This document shows, piece by piece, positions 10,891 through 22,254 of a DNA stretch of 64,000 nt (position 1 is the stretch's first letter; the number at the start of each line of letters is the position of its first letter). A model generated the notes under the pieces. The model did no database searches. It was not told the DNA's origin and worked only from the letters and a program-made list of their open reading frames with translations. Location: positions 5,423,756 through 5,487,755 of the forward strand of contig OY754990.1 in the NCBI GenBank assembly GCA_963576475.1, written 5' to 3'. Source of the stretch: Molanna angustata. Taxonomy: Eukaryota > Arthropoda > Insecta > Trichoptera > Molannidae. The translations under genes and the position numbers were made by a program.

Positions 10891-11785
10891 GTTATATTTG
10901 CATGAGTCTCATTGCCTCTATCGCTGGCTGTTGGTGAAGGGAGGTGTTGGAGCAGGTATTATGACCTGAATAAATGCGTTAAACCATTTATAAAGGTTGC
11001 ATTCATTTTAAAAACCTTTCCAATATCTAACACCCTCTCACCGTCCCAAACGCTAAGTATTGCGCTTCTTCGAAAGAGTATAATGGACCCAATCTTCTTG
11101 GGTTGTCCCTGACTTTTGGACTAACTAATTTTTCACAGGACATCGAAGCCTCACAAGTTATCTTCACCGATTTAATATTTCCTCGTCTGCCTCATGTTAG
11201 TTCTGTCAATACCCGAACCAATCTTCAGAACATATTCTGTGGGATTGTTGTCTCCCAATTGTGTCTTCTAATAGATCGGAGCTCCTCGTTGCTGTCTGTG
11301 GCCCTCTTCAAGGTCTCATTAGTCATGCGGATTTTGTTATCTCGAAGAATAAATTTACAAGTTTTGTCATAGTTATGATGCCTTACTATTGGTAGATTCC
11401 CATTGAGTTAATTTTTACAGAGATCTAGGTCACACCTCTGTTGATTTTCATTCAAAAAGATCTGAGTTCAATAGTCCACGAGTGTGAATCTTCTATTCAT
11501 ATTTGTCGACCGCTCTTTTTGCACTATGGTGCCCAGATTGATGATCTAGAGGGCTCCATGAGCTACTTTTCGAGCTGTGCATATTTTTTCTTGTCGTTCA
11601 CTTAGCGTTCTGTGAAGGGACCGTTTACAGTCCCCACAGCAGAACGAGTGGTGGTGGAAGTAGCGAAAACCGGAAGTTCGTTCAAGATGTTTGGCGAAAA
11701 TTATGCCTTATTCCACCTCACTTTGTGTACTAAGCCCCCGGTCTAAAGTAGTAGTTTTTTCAGCTCTGTGGGTGCTATATATTAT
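10891..11785. other. Possibly decayed retroelement, low confidence
   Basis: This block is richer in G+C than its flanks. On the minus strand at about 11230-11345 a frame reads MTNETLKRATDSNEELRSIR before stops, vaguely like the end of a LINE protein. There is no RT motif and no tail, so the origin is unresolved. Confidence 0.25.
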
Positions 11786-12032
11786 TCATTTTTTTTGAGT
11801 TCCCTTATCAATACAATTTTGAAATTTCTATATATTTTAATAATGAGAATTTGATCGTATGAAAATAACAGTCCTTATATATTATGAGGTGACAGTGTTC
11901 TCGCACAGATGTACTGCGCCAGAAATATAATTTCATTTTCGGCTTGTTTTTCTACTTGTACATAACTAGAAACTTTACATACATAAATATATTAAAGCCA
12001 ATTATATGGATTTCTAAATTATTTTAAAAATA

Positions 12033-12411
12033 CCATACCATACCATCACGCCATTTACCTATTTGGGGTAGGCAGAGAGAACCGAACGCCAGACTCCTCT
12101 CTCTTGACACACATTCCTCGCTTCATTCACGTCCATACATCGTCTCATACACGCTCTTCTATTATTCTTACTTCTAACATCACCATCTTTCAAAATCTCA
12201 TTTATGTGATCGTGCCAACTTTTTCTTGGCCGACCTCTACTTTTCGTTCCTCTTTTATCAGCCTTGTACACTTTTTTTGTCAGACGGTCATCACTCATTC
12301 TTTCTATGTGGCCGAACCACCTAAGGGCATTTATTTTCATCTTACTAACGATATTTCTTTCAATCATACATTCTCGTCTTATATTCTCATTTCTTATTCT
12401 ATCATACATCG
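12033..12411 (-). mobile_element. RTE-like LINE 3' end, copy 1
   Basis: The minus-strand frame (12059-12409) reads MKINALRWFGHIERMSDDRL then RGRPRKSWHDHINEILKDGD and ends VWRSVLSAYPK. This is the C-terminal tail found in all RTE-like copies in the window. The 3' end is a short (TATGG)-type repeat after CATCACGCC. TTTTAAAAATA on both sides (12022-12032 and 12412-12422) fits a target-site duplication. Only the last part of the protein is present. Confidence 0.8.
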
Positions 12412-12524
12412 TTTTAAAAATAAACGCTGAAAATAGATCGTTTTAAAAATAAACGCTGAAAATAGATCGTTTTAAAAATAAACGCTGAAAATAGATCGTT
12501 TTAAAAATAAACGCTGAAAATAGT
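12409..12524. repeat. 29-bp tandem repeat, four copies
   Basis: The unit TCGTTTTAAAAATAAACGCT plus nine more bases repeats four times without visible change. It begins at the 5' junction of the RTE-like LINE and includes its target duplication sequence, so it probably arose after that insertion. Confidence 0.9.
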
Positions 12525-12906
12525 TAATTGAATTTGGTAGGTAGATTTAATTGTGTACATATTTATTTATTTATTTAAATTTCAATTCTTTAAAAACAGT
12601 ACAGTAGGTAAATATGACAAAAATTAACATAATTTTTAATTTTACGCTTCGTTTAAAGTAACTTTATTTTTTTACTTGTGGACTTGTTTTGTTTTAGGTA
12701 AAAACTATTTAGAAAAAAAAAATGTATATAAAAATTCAATTCTCTTAGCTTAAATTAATTAGTTTTAAATTTTACAGAACGTGACTGTTCAGAATAATGC
12801 TTAGTCGGATAAGTAATGTAGAAAAAAATAACCCTCCACGCCTTAAATTAAGGGGGGGGGACTGCTGCCAACGTACCTATTTTTCAATTTGATATACCAT
12901 CATTAT

Positions 12907-13569
12907 AATATACCATATATAAATATAAATATCTTGTCGCAAAAACTTGAAGCGAGAGACCTAGGCGTTATCCTTGATAACAAACTATCGTTTATTCCTC
13001 ATATTGATTCTGTCGTAAATAAAAGCTACAGAAACTTGGGTTTCATACAAAGAATAAGCAAATCCTTCAAAGAAACAACCTCGCTTGTTCTTCTATTTAA
13101 TGCCTTCGTTAGAAGTCATTTGGAGTTTGCATCAACCGTATGGAGCCCTAGTTACAATATTCACATCGACAGAATTGAGAATATTCAGAGAAGGTTTGTT
13201 AAAACGCTCAATTTTAGAAAAAAAATTTATCGCCATGATTATGACCAATCTTCAAAATTACATGGGTTTATATCACTTGAAAAAAGAAGAAAGATATCCG
13301 ATGTCTATCTGCTTTATAAAATACTTAATAACCTTGTAGACAGCTCTTACCTACTCCAAAAAATTTCTTTCAACTGCCCCATGAAAACAACACGCCAAAA
13401 TCACCTTTTCTATACACCATACTGCAGAACAAATTACGCACAGAATAATTATGTCAACAGATGCTTAAATTATTACAATAGTCTTAACCCCCAACCTGAT
13501 ATATTTAACTCCACACAGACATCGATGAAACGCCAATTACGCGCAGTTATTGGTAATATTACTGGTTAA
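12907..13569 (+). pseudogene. Partial reverse transcriptase of LINE J
   Basis: The frame is open for about 220 codons. Visible motifs are RDLGVILDNKLSFIPHI (the segment after the RT thumb, residues 23-39), NLGFIQRISKSF, AFVRSHLEFASTVWSPSY and ENIQRRFVKTL, all typical of jockey-like non-LTR proteins. The catalytic YxDD motif is upstream of the truncation and absent. The uninterrupted frame suggests a relatively young insertion, but the copy cannot be functional. Confidence 0.75.
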
Positions 13570-13818
13570 AAATCAAACCTACTTTCCTTAAACATTCATC
13601 CCTTCCTTATCAACGCTTTCCTATATCCATTACCCTTCCCTTTCCCCCACATACACTCACCATCTTACAATGACTACCCAACATCAATAACATATAATAA
13701 TTTAAATATGTGAAACTTTATAATTGGCTATTTATTTTGTATTCTCATTTGCAATTAAGTATTATAAATGTATAGCTGTTAAGTTTCCGAACAAATAAAA
13801 AATAAAAAAATAAATAAA
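12907..13818 (+). mobile_element. 5'-truncated LINE J inserted in the foldback element
   Basis: It carries the C-terminal half of a reverse transcriptase frame, a 3' UTR of about 230 bp and an A-rich tail. ATTAT at 12902-12906 and 13819-13823 is a probable short target duplication, and the foldback arm resumes exactly after it. The orientation is plus. Confidence 0.75.
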
Positions 13819-14168
13819 ATTATTTCTTATCAAATCGTTTTGAAAAAAATAATTTAAATAGTTTGGGTATTAATAAAGAAAAATATATCTTTATTTTTTT
13901 GATAATGTTCTGTATAAATTCTTGTAGAAAAATAATGGCATACCTCCATTTTCAACGTTTATCTTATATTTTAATAAAATATAAGGCGTAGTTCAACATA
14001 TTTTTTTTTTAAATTAAAGAAGACAAAAATGTCTAGAAAAATACGATGTGACGTTGCATTAATGCTTCAGGTTTAGTATATAAACCCAAAAAACATTTAT
14101 TTTCCATTCAGCGCCATTGCGAAATAAATGATTTTTTTGGTTTATTAACTTAACCTCATGCATTAATG

Positions 14169-14520
14169 ATGCTTTGATGCTTACATAGGTGCTGAATACA
14201 TAAAACAAAAGTTTTTTTAAAAATCGTGTATTTCTATTGTTTATATATTATGTTCTAAGACTATAATATCTGTTTTGCTTGTTTTGATACTATATTATTT
14301 TTTTTTTCATGTTCTTTGATGTCTTCTATTGTGGTAGTGTGTTTTCCTTTTTTTTACTTTGTGTTTTATTGTTATTGATAGATACGTGTCTTTTTTGTGT
14401 GTTCATTTAGTCATCCGATGTTGATTTGTTTATTTTTATTGTTTGTTTTTATTTTCGTTTATACTAGATGTAAGAAATTGTATTTTTTTTACATCTAAAT
14501 AAAATATATACAATACAATA
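14169..14520 (+). mobile_element. LINE 3' UTR insertion with 8-bp duplication
   Basis: CATTAATG lies on both sides (14161-14168 and 14521-14528). The 352-bp insert ends in ACATCTAAATAAAATATATA and A-rich sequence, as expected for a 5'-truncated non-LTR element. A second copy is at 28945-29297. There is no coding sequence, only T-rich UTR. Confidence 0.7.
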
Positions 14521-14747
14521 CATTAATGCAACACATCGTATTTTTCCAGATATTTTGAATATAATGCTCTATACCTCATTAAAAATTATAAATTAATTTG
14601 GTTTGGTAAAAATAAATTTGGTTTAGTAAAATAGGTAAATAATAAATTTGGTATGGTAAAAAAAAAACTCTATACCTCATAGTTTTTTTAGAAATCTAAG
14701 ATAAATGTCAAAAATCGGAGTATGCTTATTATTTTCCTACAAGAATA

Positions 14748-14896
14748 TTTCATTTTTTTTTATTGATGTACAATGTACATGTATAATTCTGTCAATCTGT
14801 AATCTGGTTGGATGGAAGAAATTGCCTGATGGCAATAAGCCCGCCAGTGTGCATTATAATTGCTTATATTATGTAGAAAAAGTTAAATAAATAAAT
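14748..14896 (+). mobile_element. LINE family E 3' end, copy 2
   Basis: It contains the family E hairpin (ATTGCCTGATGGCAAT) preceded by ATCTGGTTGG and ends in (AAAT)n. The foldback arm is interrupted around ACAAGAAT...ACAGAAC and resumes after the tail. Only the last 150 bp of the LINE were inserted. Confidence 0.65.
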
Positions 14897-15043
14897 ACAG
14901 AACATAATTAATAAGTAAAGGTATATTATTCTTTATTAATATCCAAACTAACAAGGTTATTTTTTTTCAAAATGATTCGTTTTGTAGTAATGATGCAAAT
15001 TCAAATATAAAAATAGGTACGTTGGCAGCAGTCACCCTCTTAA

Positions 15044-15776
15044 GACAAGGTTCTCATTTATACGTAAGACGTTTACGGGAGTTATTCAAGATTTATAATG
15101 TAAGAAAAAGTTGAGGTCCTGTAAGTATGTATGTAGTATTCTCGCAGTACGTGACCTTACATTTTTTTTTTACATTTTTCTCAAATAACTCTTGTAATAC
15201 GACCCTATGACTTCAAGTATATTAATCGAAAGTTTATTATTCAAGTTTATTTTGATTAGTAAATTTACTAATCGAAATTAATTTGAAAAAAAGCATTTTT
15301 CGTGTGTATGAGTAATCAGACGTACATCTAAACACACAAATTTGTCTATATCGTCAGATGTGAACTAACCATTTTTTTTTTAATACGAATGTGTCCGTTA
15401 TCGTACGTTTTTTGTATCGTCCTCAGTATTCAACTTTCGTCTAATTCCTTTGTTGCGTGTCGTATAATTTAACACTTAGCAACGTTGCCAGGTTTCCATC
15501 CTGTTTTCGTTAATTTTTTATTGTTTTTTTTTACGTATAATATTCTTCTACCTCGAATTGATTGGATCTGATATGCACGCAATATGTTGCCTTAACTAAA
15601 AATATTCCATTTTTATAATCAATTATATGTTGGTTGTGGGCAAAAAATAATTCAAATTTTGTTGGATAATTTTTTATTCAAACATATAATATTTTACAAA
15701 TTTTACATGCGTGAATAGTTGATAATCATGTTGATATATTGGAGCATATTTTGTTTCAAAAAGGTTTAACCATAAA
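15044..15776. other. A+T-rich spacer before the satellite, no gene seen
   Basis: I see no frame, SINE head or LINE tail between the foldback element and the start of the satellite. A few short inverted stretches occur near 15070-15190 but are too weak to call. Confidence 0.5.
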
Positions 15777-15830
15777 GGTTCACAATGGTTCACAAATGGT
15801 TCACAATGGTTCACAAATGGTTAAAAAGGT
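15777..15830. repeat. Short 11-12 bp repeat at the satellite edge
   Basis: Variants of GGTTCACAATGGTTCACAAA repeat about five times. They resemble the part of the 137-bp monomer that reads TTCACAATGTTTAACC, so this looks like slippage of that segment at the array boundary. Confidence 0.7.
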
Positions 15831-17678
15831 TCACAATGTTTAACCATATCTATAGTATTGATAATTCTCTGTCTGTGAGTATCATGTGGAGATTGTATAC
15901 TGTAAGTTTCCTAGTGATGTTTCTATACTCTCCAGTACTGCTATAGTAATAGTGGAGAGTCATGTATTCACAATGTTTAACCATATCTATATTATTGATA
16001 ATTCTCTGTCTGTGAGTATCATGTGGAGATTGTATACTGTAAGTTTCCTAGTGATGTTTCTATTCTTTCCAGTACTGCTATAGTAATAGTAGAGAGTCAT
16101 GTATTCACAATGTTTAACCATATCTATATTATTGATAATTCTCTGTCTGTGAGTATCATGTGGAGATTGTATACTGTAAGTTTCCTAGTGATGTTTCTAT
16201 ACTCTCCAGTACTGCTATAGTAATAGTGGAGAGTCATGTATTCACAATGTTTAACCATATCTATATTATTGATAATTCTCTGTCTGTGAGTATCATGTGG
16301 AGATTGTATACTGTAAGTTTCCTAGTGATGTTTCTATTCTTTCCAGTACTGCTATAGTAATAGTAGAGAGTCATGTATTCACAATGTTTAACCATATCTA
16401 TATTATTGATAATTCTCTGTCTGTGAGTATCATGTGGATATTGTATACTGTAAGTTTACTAGTGATGTTTCTATACTCTCCAGTACTGCTATAGTAATAG
16501 TGGAGAGTCATGTATTCACAATGTTTAACCATATCTATATTATTGATAATTCTCTGTCTGTGAGTATCATGTGGAGATTGTATACTGTAAGTTTCCTAGT
16601 GATGTTTCTATACTCTCCAGTACTGCTAAAGTAATAGTGGAGAGTCATGTATTCACAATGTTTAACCATATCTATATTATTGATAATTCTCTGTCTGTGA
16701 GTATCATGTGGAGATTGTATACTGTAAGTTTCCTAGTGATGTTTCTATTCTTTCCAGTACTGCTATAGTAATAGTAGAGAGTCATGTATTCACAATGTTT
16801 AACCATATCTATATTATTGATAATTCTCTGTCTGTGAGTATCATGTGGATATTGTATACTGTAAGTTTCCTAGTGATGTTTCTATACTCTCCAGTACTGC
16901 TATAGTAATAGTGGAGAGTCATGTATTCACAATGTTTAACCATATCTATATTATTGATAATTCTCTGTCCATGAGTATCATGTGGAGATTGTATACTGTA
17001 AGTTTCCTAGTGATGTTTCTATACTCTCCAGTACTGCTATAGTAATAGTGGAGAGTCATGTATTCACAATGTTTAACCATATCTATATTATTGATAATTC
17101 TCTGTCCATGAGTATCATGTGGAGATTGTATACTGTAAGTTTCCTAGTGATGTTTCTATACTCTCCAGTACTGCTATAGTAATAGTGGAGAGTCATGTAT
17201 TCACAATGTTTAACCATATCTATATTATTGATAATTCTCTGTCTGTGAGTATCATGTGGATATTGTATACTGTAAGTTTCCTAGTGATGTTTCTATACTC
17301 TCTAGTACTGCTATAGTAATAGTGGAGAGTCATGTATTCACAATGTTTAACCATATCTATATTATTGATAATTCTCTGTCTGTGAGTATCATGTGGAGAT
17401 TGTATACTGTAAGTTTCCTAGTGATGTTTCTATACTCTCCAGTACTGCTATAGTAATAGTGGAGAGTCATGTATTCACAATGTTTAACCATATCTATATT
17501 ATTGATAATTCTCTGTCTGTGAGTATCATGTGGAGATTGTATACTGTAAGTTTCCTAGTGATGTTTCTATACTCTCCAGTACTGCTATAGTAATAGTGGA
17601 GAGTCATGTATTCACAATGTTTAACCATATCTATATTATTGATAATTCTCTGTCTGTGAGTATCATGTGGATATTGTA

Positions 17679-17750
17679 AATAGATAACTTAGAAAACGAT
17701 AGATAACCATGGCCCATCATTCACAAAGTAAAGTCCACATACTCTCTTTT

Positions 17751-17789
<39 letters not shown>

Positions 17790-18027
17790 AATATACACAC
17801 CCTCTCTCTTACATAAGTGAAATAATAATTAAATACATAAATAATTAAAATACTTTACTACTTACACTACATACACAAACAAAAATGTATTTGATACATG
17901 TAATTGGCATTAGATTTAGATAATTGATGTATTTTATACATATATATTATTAATCCATGTAATCAAACTATCTAATGTTGTGTTCGTTATAAAATAAAAT
18001 AAAATAAAATAAATAAAAAATTACAAT
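17679..18027 (+). mobile_element. Insert 1 in the satellite, retroposon-like
   Basis: The 349-bp non-satellite segment starts AATAGATAACTTAG, has a (CA)n run at about 17753-17787, and ends in (AAAAT)n and AATTACAAT. The satellite resumes 46 bp earlier in the unit than where it stopped (17633-17678 repeated at 18028-18073). The A-rich end suggests a plus-strand retroposon, but no promoter or coding sequence is clear. Confidence 0.7.
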
Positions 18028-21000
18028 ATATTATTGATAATTCTCTGTCTGTGAGTATCATGTGGATATTGTATACTGTGAGTTTCCTAGTGATGTTTCT
18101 ATACTCTCCAGTACTGCTATAGTAATAGTGGAGAGTCATGTATTCACAATGTTTAACCATATTTATATTATTGATAATTCTCTGTCTGTGAGTATCATGT
18201 GGAGATTGTATACTGTAAGTTTCCTAGTGATGTTTCTATACTCTCCAGTACTGCTATAGTAATAGTGGAGAGTCATGTATTCACAATGTTTAACCATATC
18301 TATATTATTGATAATTCTCTGTCTGTGAGTATCATGTGGAGATTGTATACTGTAAGTTTCCTAGTGATGTTTCTATACTCTCCAGTACTGCTATAGTAAT
18401 AGTGGAGAGTCATGTATTCACAATGTTTAACCATATCTATATTATTGATAATTCTCTGTCTGTGAGTATCATGTGGAGATTGTATACTGTAAGTTTCCTA
18501 GTGATGTTTCTATACTCTCCAGTACTGCTATAGTAATAGTGGAGAGTCATGTATTCACAATGTTTAACCATATCTATATTATTGATAATTCTCTGTCTGT
18601 GAGTATCATGTGGATATTGTATACTGTAAGTTTCCTAGTGATGTTTCTATACTCTCCAGTACTGCTATAGTAATAGTGGAGAGTCATGTATTCACAATGT
18701 TTAACCATATCTATATTATTGATAATTCTCTGTCTGTGAGTATCATGTGGAGATTGTATACTGTAAGTTTCCTAGTGATGTTTCTATACTCTCCAGTACT
18801 GCTATAGTAATAGTGGAGAGTCATGTATTCACAATGTTTAACCATATCTATATTATTGATAATTCTCTGTCTGTGAGTATCATGTGGAGATTGTATACTG
18901 TAAGTTTCCTAGTGATGTTTCTATACTCTCCAGTACTGCTATAGTAATAGTGGAGAGTCATGTATTCACAATGTTTAACCATATCTATATTATTGATAAT
19001 TCTCTGTCTGTGAGTATCATGTGGAGATTGTATACTGTAAGTTTCCTAGTGATGTTTCTATACTCTCCAGTACTGCTATAGTAATAGTGGAGAGTCATGT
19101 ATTCACAATGTTTAACCATATCTATATTATTGATAATTCTCTGTCTGTGAGTATCATGTGGAGATTGTATACTGTAAGTTTCCTAGTGATGTTTCTATAC
19201 TCTCCAGTACTGCTATAGTAATAGTGGAGAGTCATGTATTCACAATGTTTAACCATATCTATATTATTGATAATTCTCTGTCTGTGAGTATCATGTGGAG
19301 ATTGTATACTGTAAGTTTCCTAGTGATGTTTCTATACTCTCCAGTACTGCTATAGTAATAGTGGAGAGTCATGTATTCACAATGTTTAACCATATCTATA
19401 TTATTGATAATTCTCTGTCTGTGAGTATCATGTAGAGATTGTATACTGTAAGTTTCCTAGTGATGTTTCTATACTCTCCAGTACTGCTATAGTAATAGTG
19501 GAGAGTCATGTATTCACAATGTTTAACCATATCTATATTATTGATAATTCTCTGTCTGTGAGTATCATGTGGAGATTGTATACTGTAAGTTTCCTAGTGA
19601 TGTTTCTATACTCTCCAGTACTGCTATAGTAATAGTGGAGAGTCATGTATTCACAATGTTTAACCATATCTATATTATTGATAATTCTCTGTCTGTGAGT
19701 ATCATGTGGATATTGTATACTGTAAGTTTCCTAGTGATGTTTCTATACTCTCCAGTACTGCTATAGTAATAGTGGAGAGTCATGTATTCACAATGTTTAA
19801 CCATATCTATATTATTGATAATTCTCTGTCTGTGAGTATCATGTGGAGATTGTATACTGTAAGTTTCCTAGTGATGTTTCTATACTCTCCAGTACTGCTA
19901 TAGTAATAGTGGAGAGTCATGTATTCACAATGTTTAACCATATCTATATTATTGATAATTCTCTGTCTGTGAGTATCATGTGGAGATTGTATACTGTAAG
20001 TTTCCTAGTGATGTTTCTATACTCTCCAGTACTGCTATAGTAATAGTGGAGAGTCATGTATTCACAATGTTTAACCATATCTATATTATTGATAATTCTC
20101 TGTCTGTGAGTATCATGTGGATATTGTATACTGTAAGTTTCCTAGTGATGTTTCTATACTCTCCAGTACTGCTATAGTAATAGTGGAGAGTCATGTATTC
20201 ACAATGTTTAACCATATCTATATTATTGATAATTCTCTGTCTGTGAGTATCATGTGGAGATTGTATACTGTAAGTTTCCTAGTGATGTTTCTATACTCTC
20301 CAGTACTGCTATAGTAATAGTGGAGAGTCATGTATTCACAATGGTTAACCATATCTATATTATTGATAATTCTCTGTCTGTGAGTATCATGTGGAGATTG
20401 TATACTGTAAGTTTCCTAGTGATGTTTCTATACTCTCCAGTACTGCTATAGTAATAGTGGAGAGTCATGTATTCACAATGTTTAACCATATCTATATTAT
20501 TGATAATTCTCTGTCTGTGAGTATCATGTGGATATTGTATACTGTAAGTTTCCTAGTGATGTTTCTATACTCTCCAGTACTGCTATAGTAATAGTGGAGA
20601 GTCATGTATTCACAATGTTTAACCATATTTATATTATTGATAATTCTCTGTCTGTGAGTATCATGTGGAGATTGTATACTGTAAGTTTCCTAGTGATGTT
20701 TCTATACTCTCCAGTACTGCTATAGTAATAGTGGAGAGTCATGTATTCACAATGTTTAACCATATCTATATTATTGATAATTCTCTGTCTGTGAGTATCA
20801 TGTGGATATTGTATACTGTAAGTTTCCTAGTGATGTTTCTATACTCTCCAGTACTGCTATAGTAATAGTGGAGAGTCATGTATTCACAATGTTTAACCAT
20901 ATCTATATTATTGATAATTCTCTGTCTGTGAGTATCATGTGGAGATTGTATACTGTAAGTTTCCTAGTGATGTTTCTATACTCTCCAGTACTGCTATAGT

Positions 21001-21909
21001 AATAGTGGAGAGTCATGTATTCAAAATTTTTTACCATATCTATATTATTGATAATTCTCTGTCTGTGAGTATCATGTGGAGATTGTATACTGTAAGTTTC
21101 CTAGTGATGTTTCTATACTCTCCAGTACTGCTATAGTAATAGTGGAGAGTCATGTATTCACAATGTTTAACCATATCTATATTATTGATAATTCTCTGTC
21201 TGTGAGTATCATGTGGATATTGTATACTGTAAGTTTCCTAGTGATGTTTCTATACTCTCCAGTACTGCTATAGTAATAGTGGAGAGTCATGTATTCACAA
21301 TGTTTAACCATATCTATATTATTGATAATTCTCTGTCTGTGAGTATCATGTGGAGATTGTATACTGTAAGTTTCCTAGTGATGTTTCTATACTCTCCAGT
21401 ACTGCTATAGTAATAGTGGAGAGTCATGTATTCACAATGTTTAACCATATCTATATTATTGATAATTCTCTGTCTGTGAGTATCATGTGGAGATTGTATA
21501 CTGTAAGTTTCCTAGTGATGTTTCTATACTCTCCAGTACTGCTATAGTAATAGTGGAGAGTCATGTATTCACAATGTTTAACCATATCTATATTATTGAT
21601 AATTCTCTGTCTGTGAGTATCATGTGGAGATTGTATACTGTAAGTTTCCTAGTGATGTTTCTATACTCTCCAGTACTGCTATAGTAATAGTGGAGAGTCA
21701 TGTATTCACAATGTTTAACCATATCTATATTATTGATAATTCTCTGTCTGTGAGTATCATGTGGAGATTGTATACTGTAAGTTTCCTAGTGATGTTTCTA
21801 TACTCTCCAGTACTGCTATAGTAATAGTGGAGAGTCATGTATTCACAATGTTTAACCATATCTATATTATTGATAATTCTCTGTCTGTGAGTATCATGTG
21901 GATATTGTA

Positions 21910-21981
21910 AATAGATAACTTAGAAAACGATAGATAACCATGGCCCATCATTCACAAAGTAAAGTCCACATACTCTCTTTT

Positions 21982-22016
<35 letters not shown>

Positions 22017-22254
22017 AATATACACACCCTCTCTCTTACATAAGTGAAATAATAATTAAATACATAAATAATTAAAATACTTTACTACTTACACTACATA
22101 CACAAACAAAAATGTATTTGATACATGTAATTGGCATTAGATTTAGATAATTGATGTATTTTATACATATATATTATTAATCCATGTAATCAAACTATCT
22201 AATGTTGTGTTCGTTATAAAATAAAATAAAATAAAATAAATAAAAAATTACAAT
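21910..22254 (+). mobile_element. Insert 2 in the satellite, near-identical to insert 1
   Basis: This 345-bp copy differs from insert 1 mainly in (CA)n length. It has the same junctions and the same 46-bp overlap of satellite sequence, and the monomer after it carries the same CATATTTATATT variant. This argues for duplication of one insertion together with its flanks, not two independent insertions. Confidence 0.75.

Larger units (their letters stand above)
12852..15039. mobile_element. Long foldback element, copy 2, split by three insertions
   Basis: The outer ends (ACTGCTGCCAACGTAC and its complement) and TTAA at 12848-12851 and 15040-15043 match copy 1 at 3112-3783. The arms are cut at 12907-13818, 14169-14520 and about 14748-14896, each by a different non-LTR element. 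With these removed, the sequence follows copy 1 closely apart from a small tandem duplication near 14590-14670. Confidence 0.8.

Noticed and set aside
15924..16780. Apparent covariation in the monomer hairpin (CTCTCC/GTGGAGAG against CTTTCC/GTAGAGAG)
   Set aside because: When paired base by base, the changes do not restore pairs; at least two pairs are lost, so this is not structural compensation.
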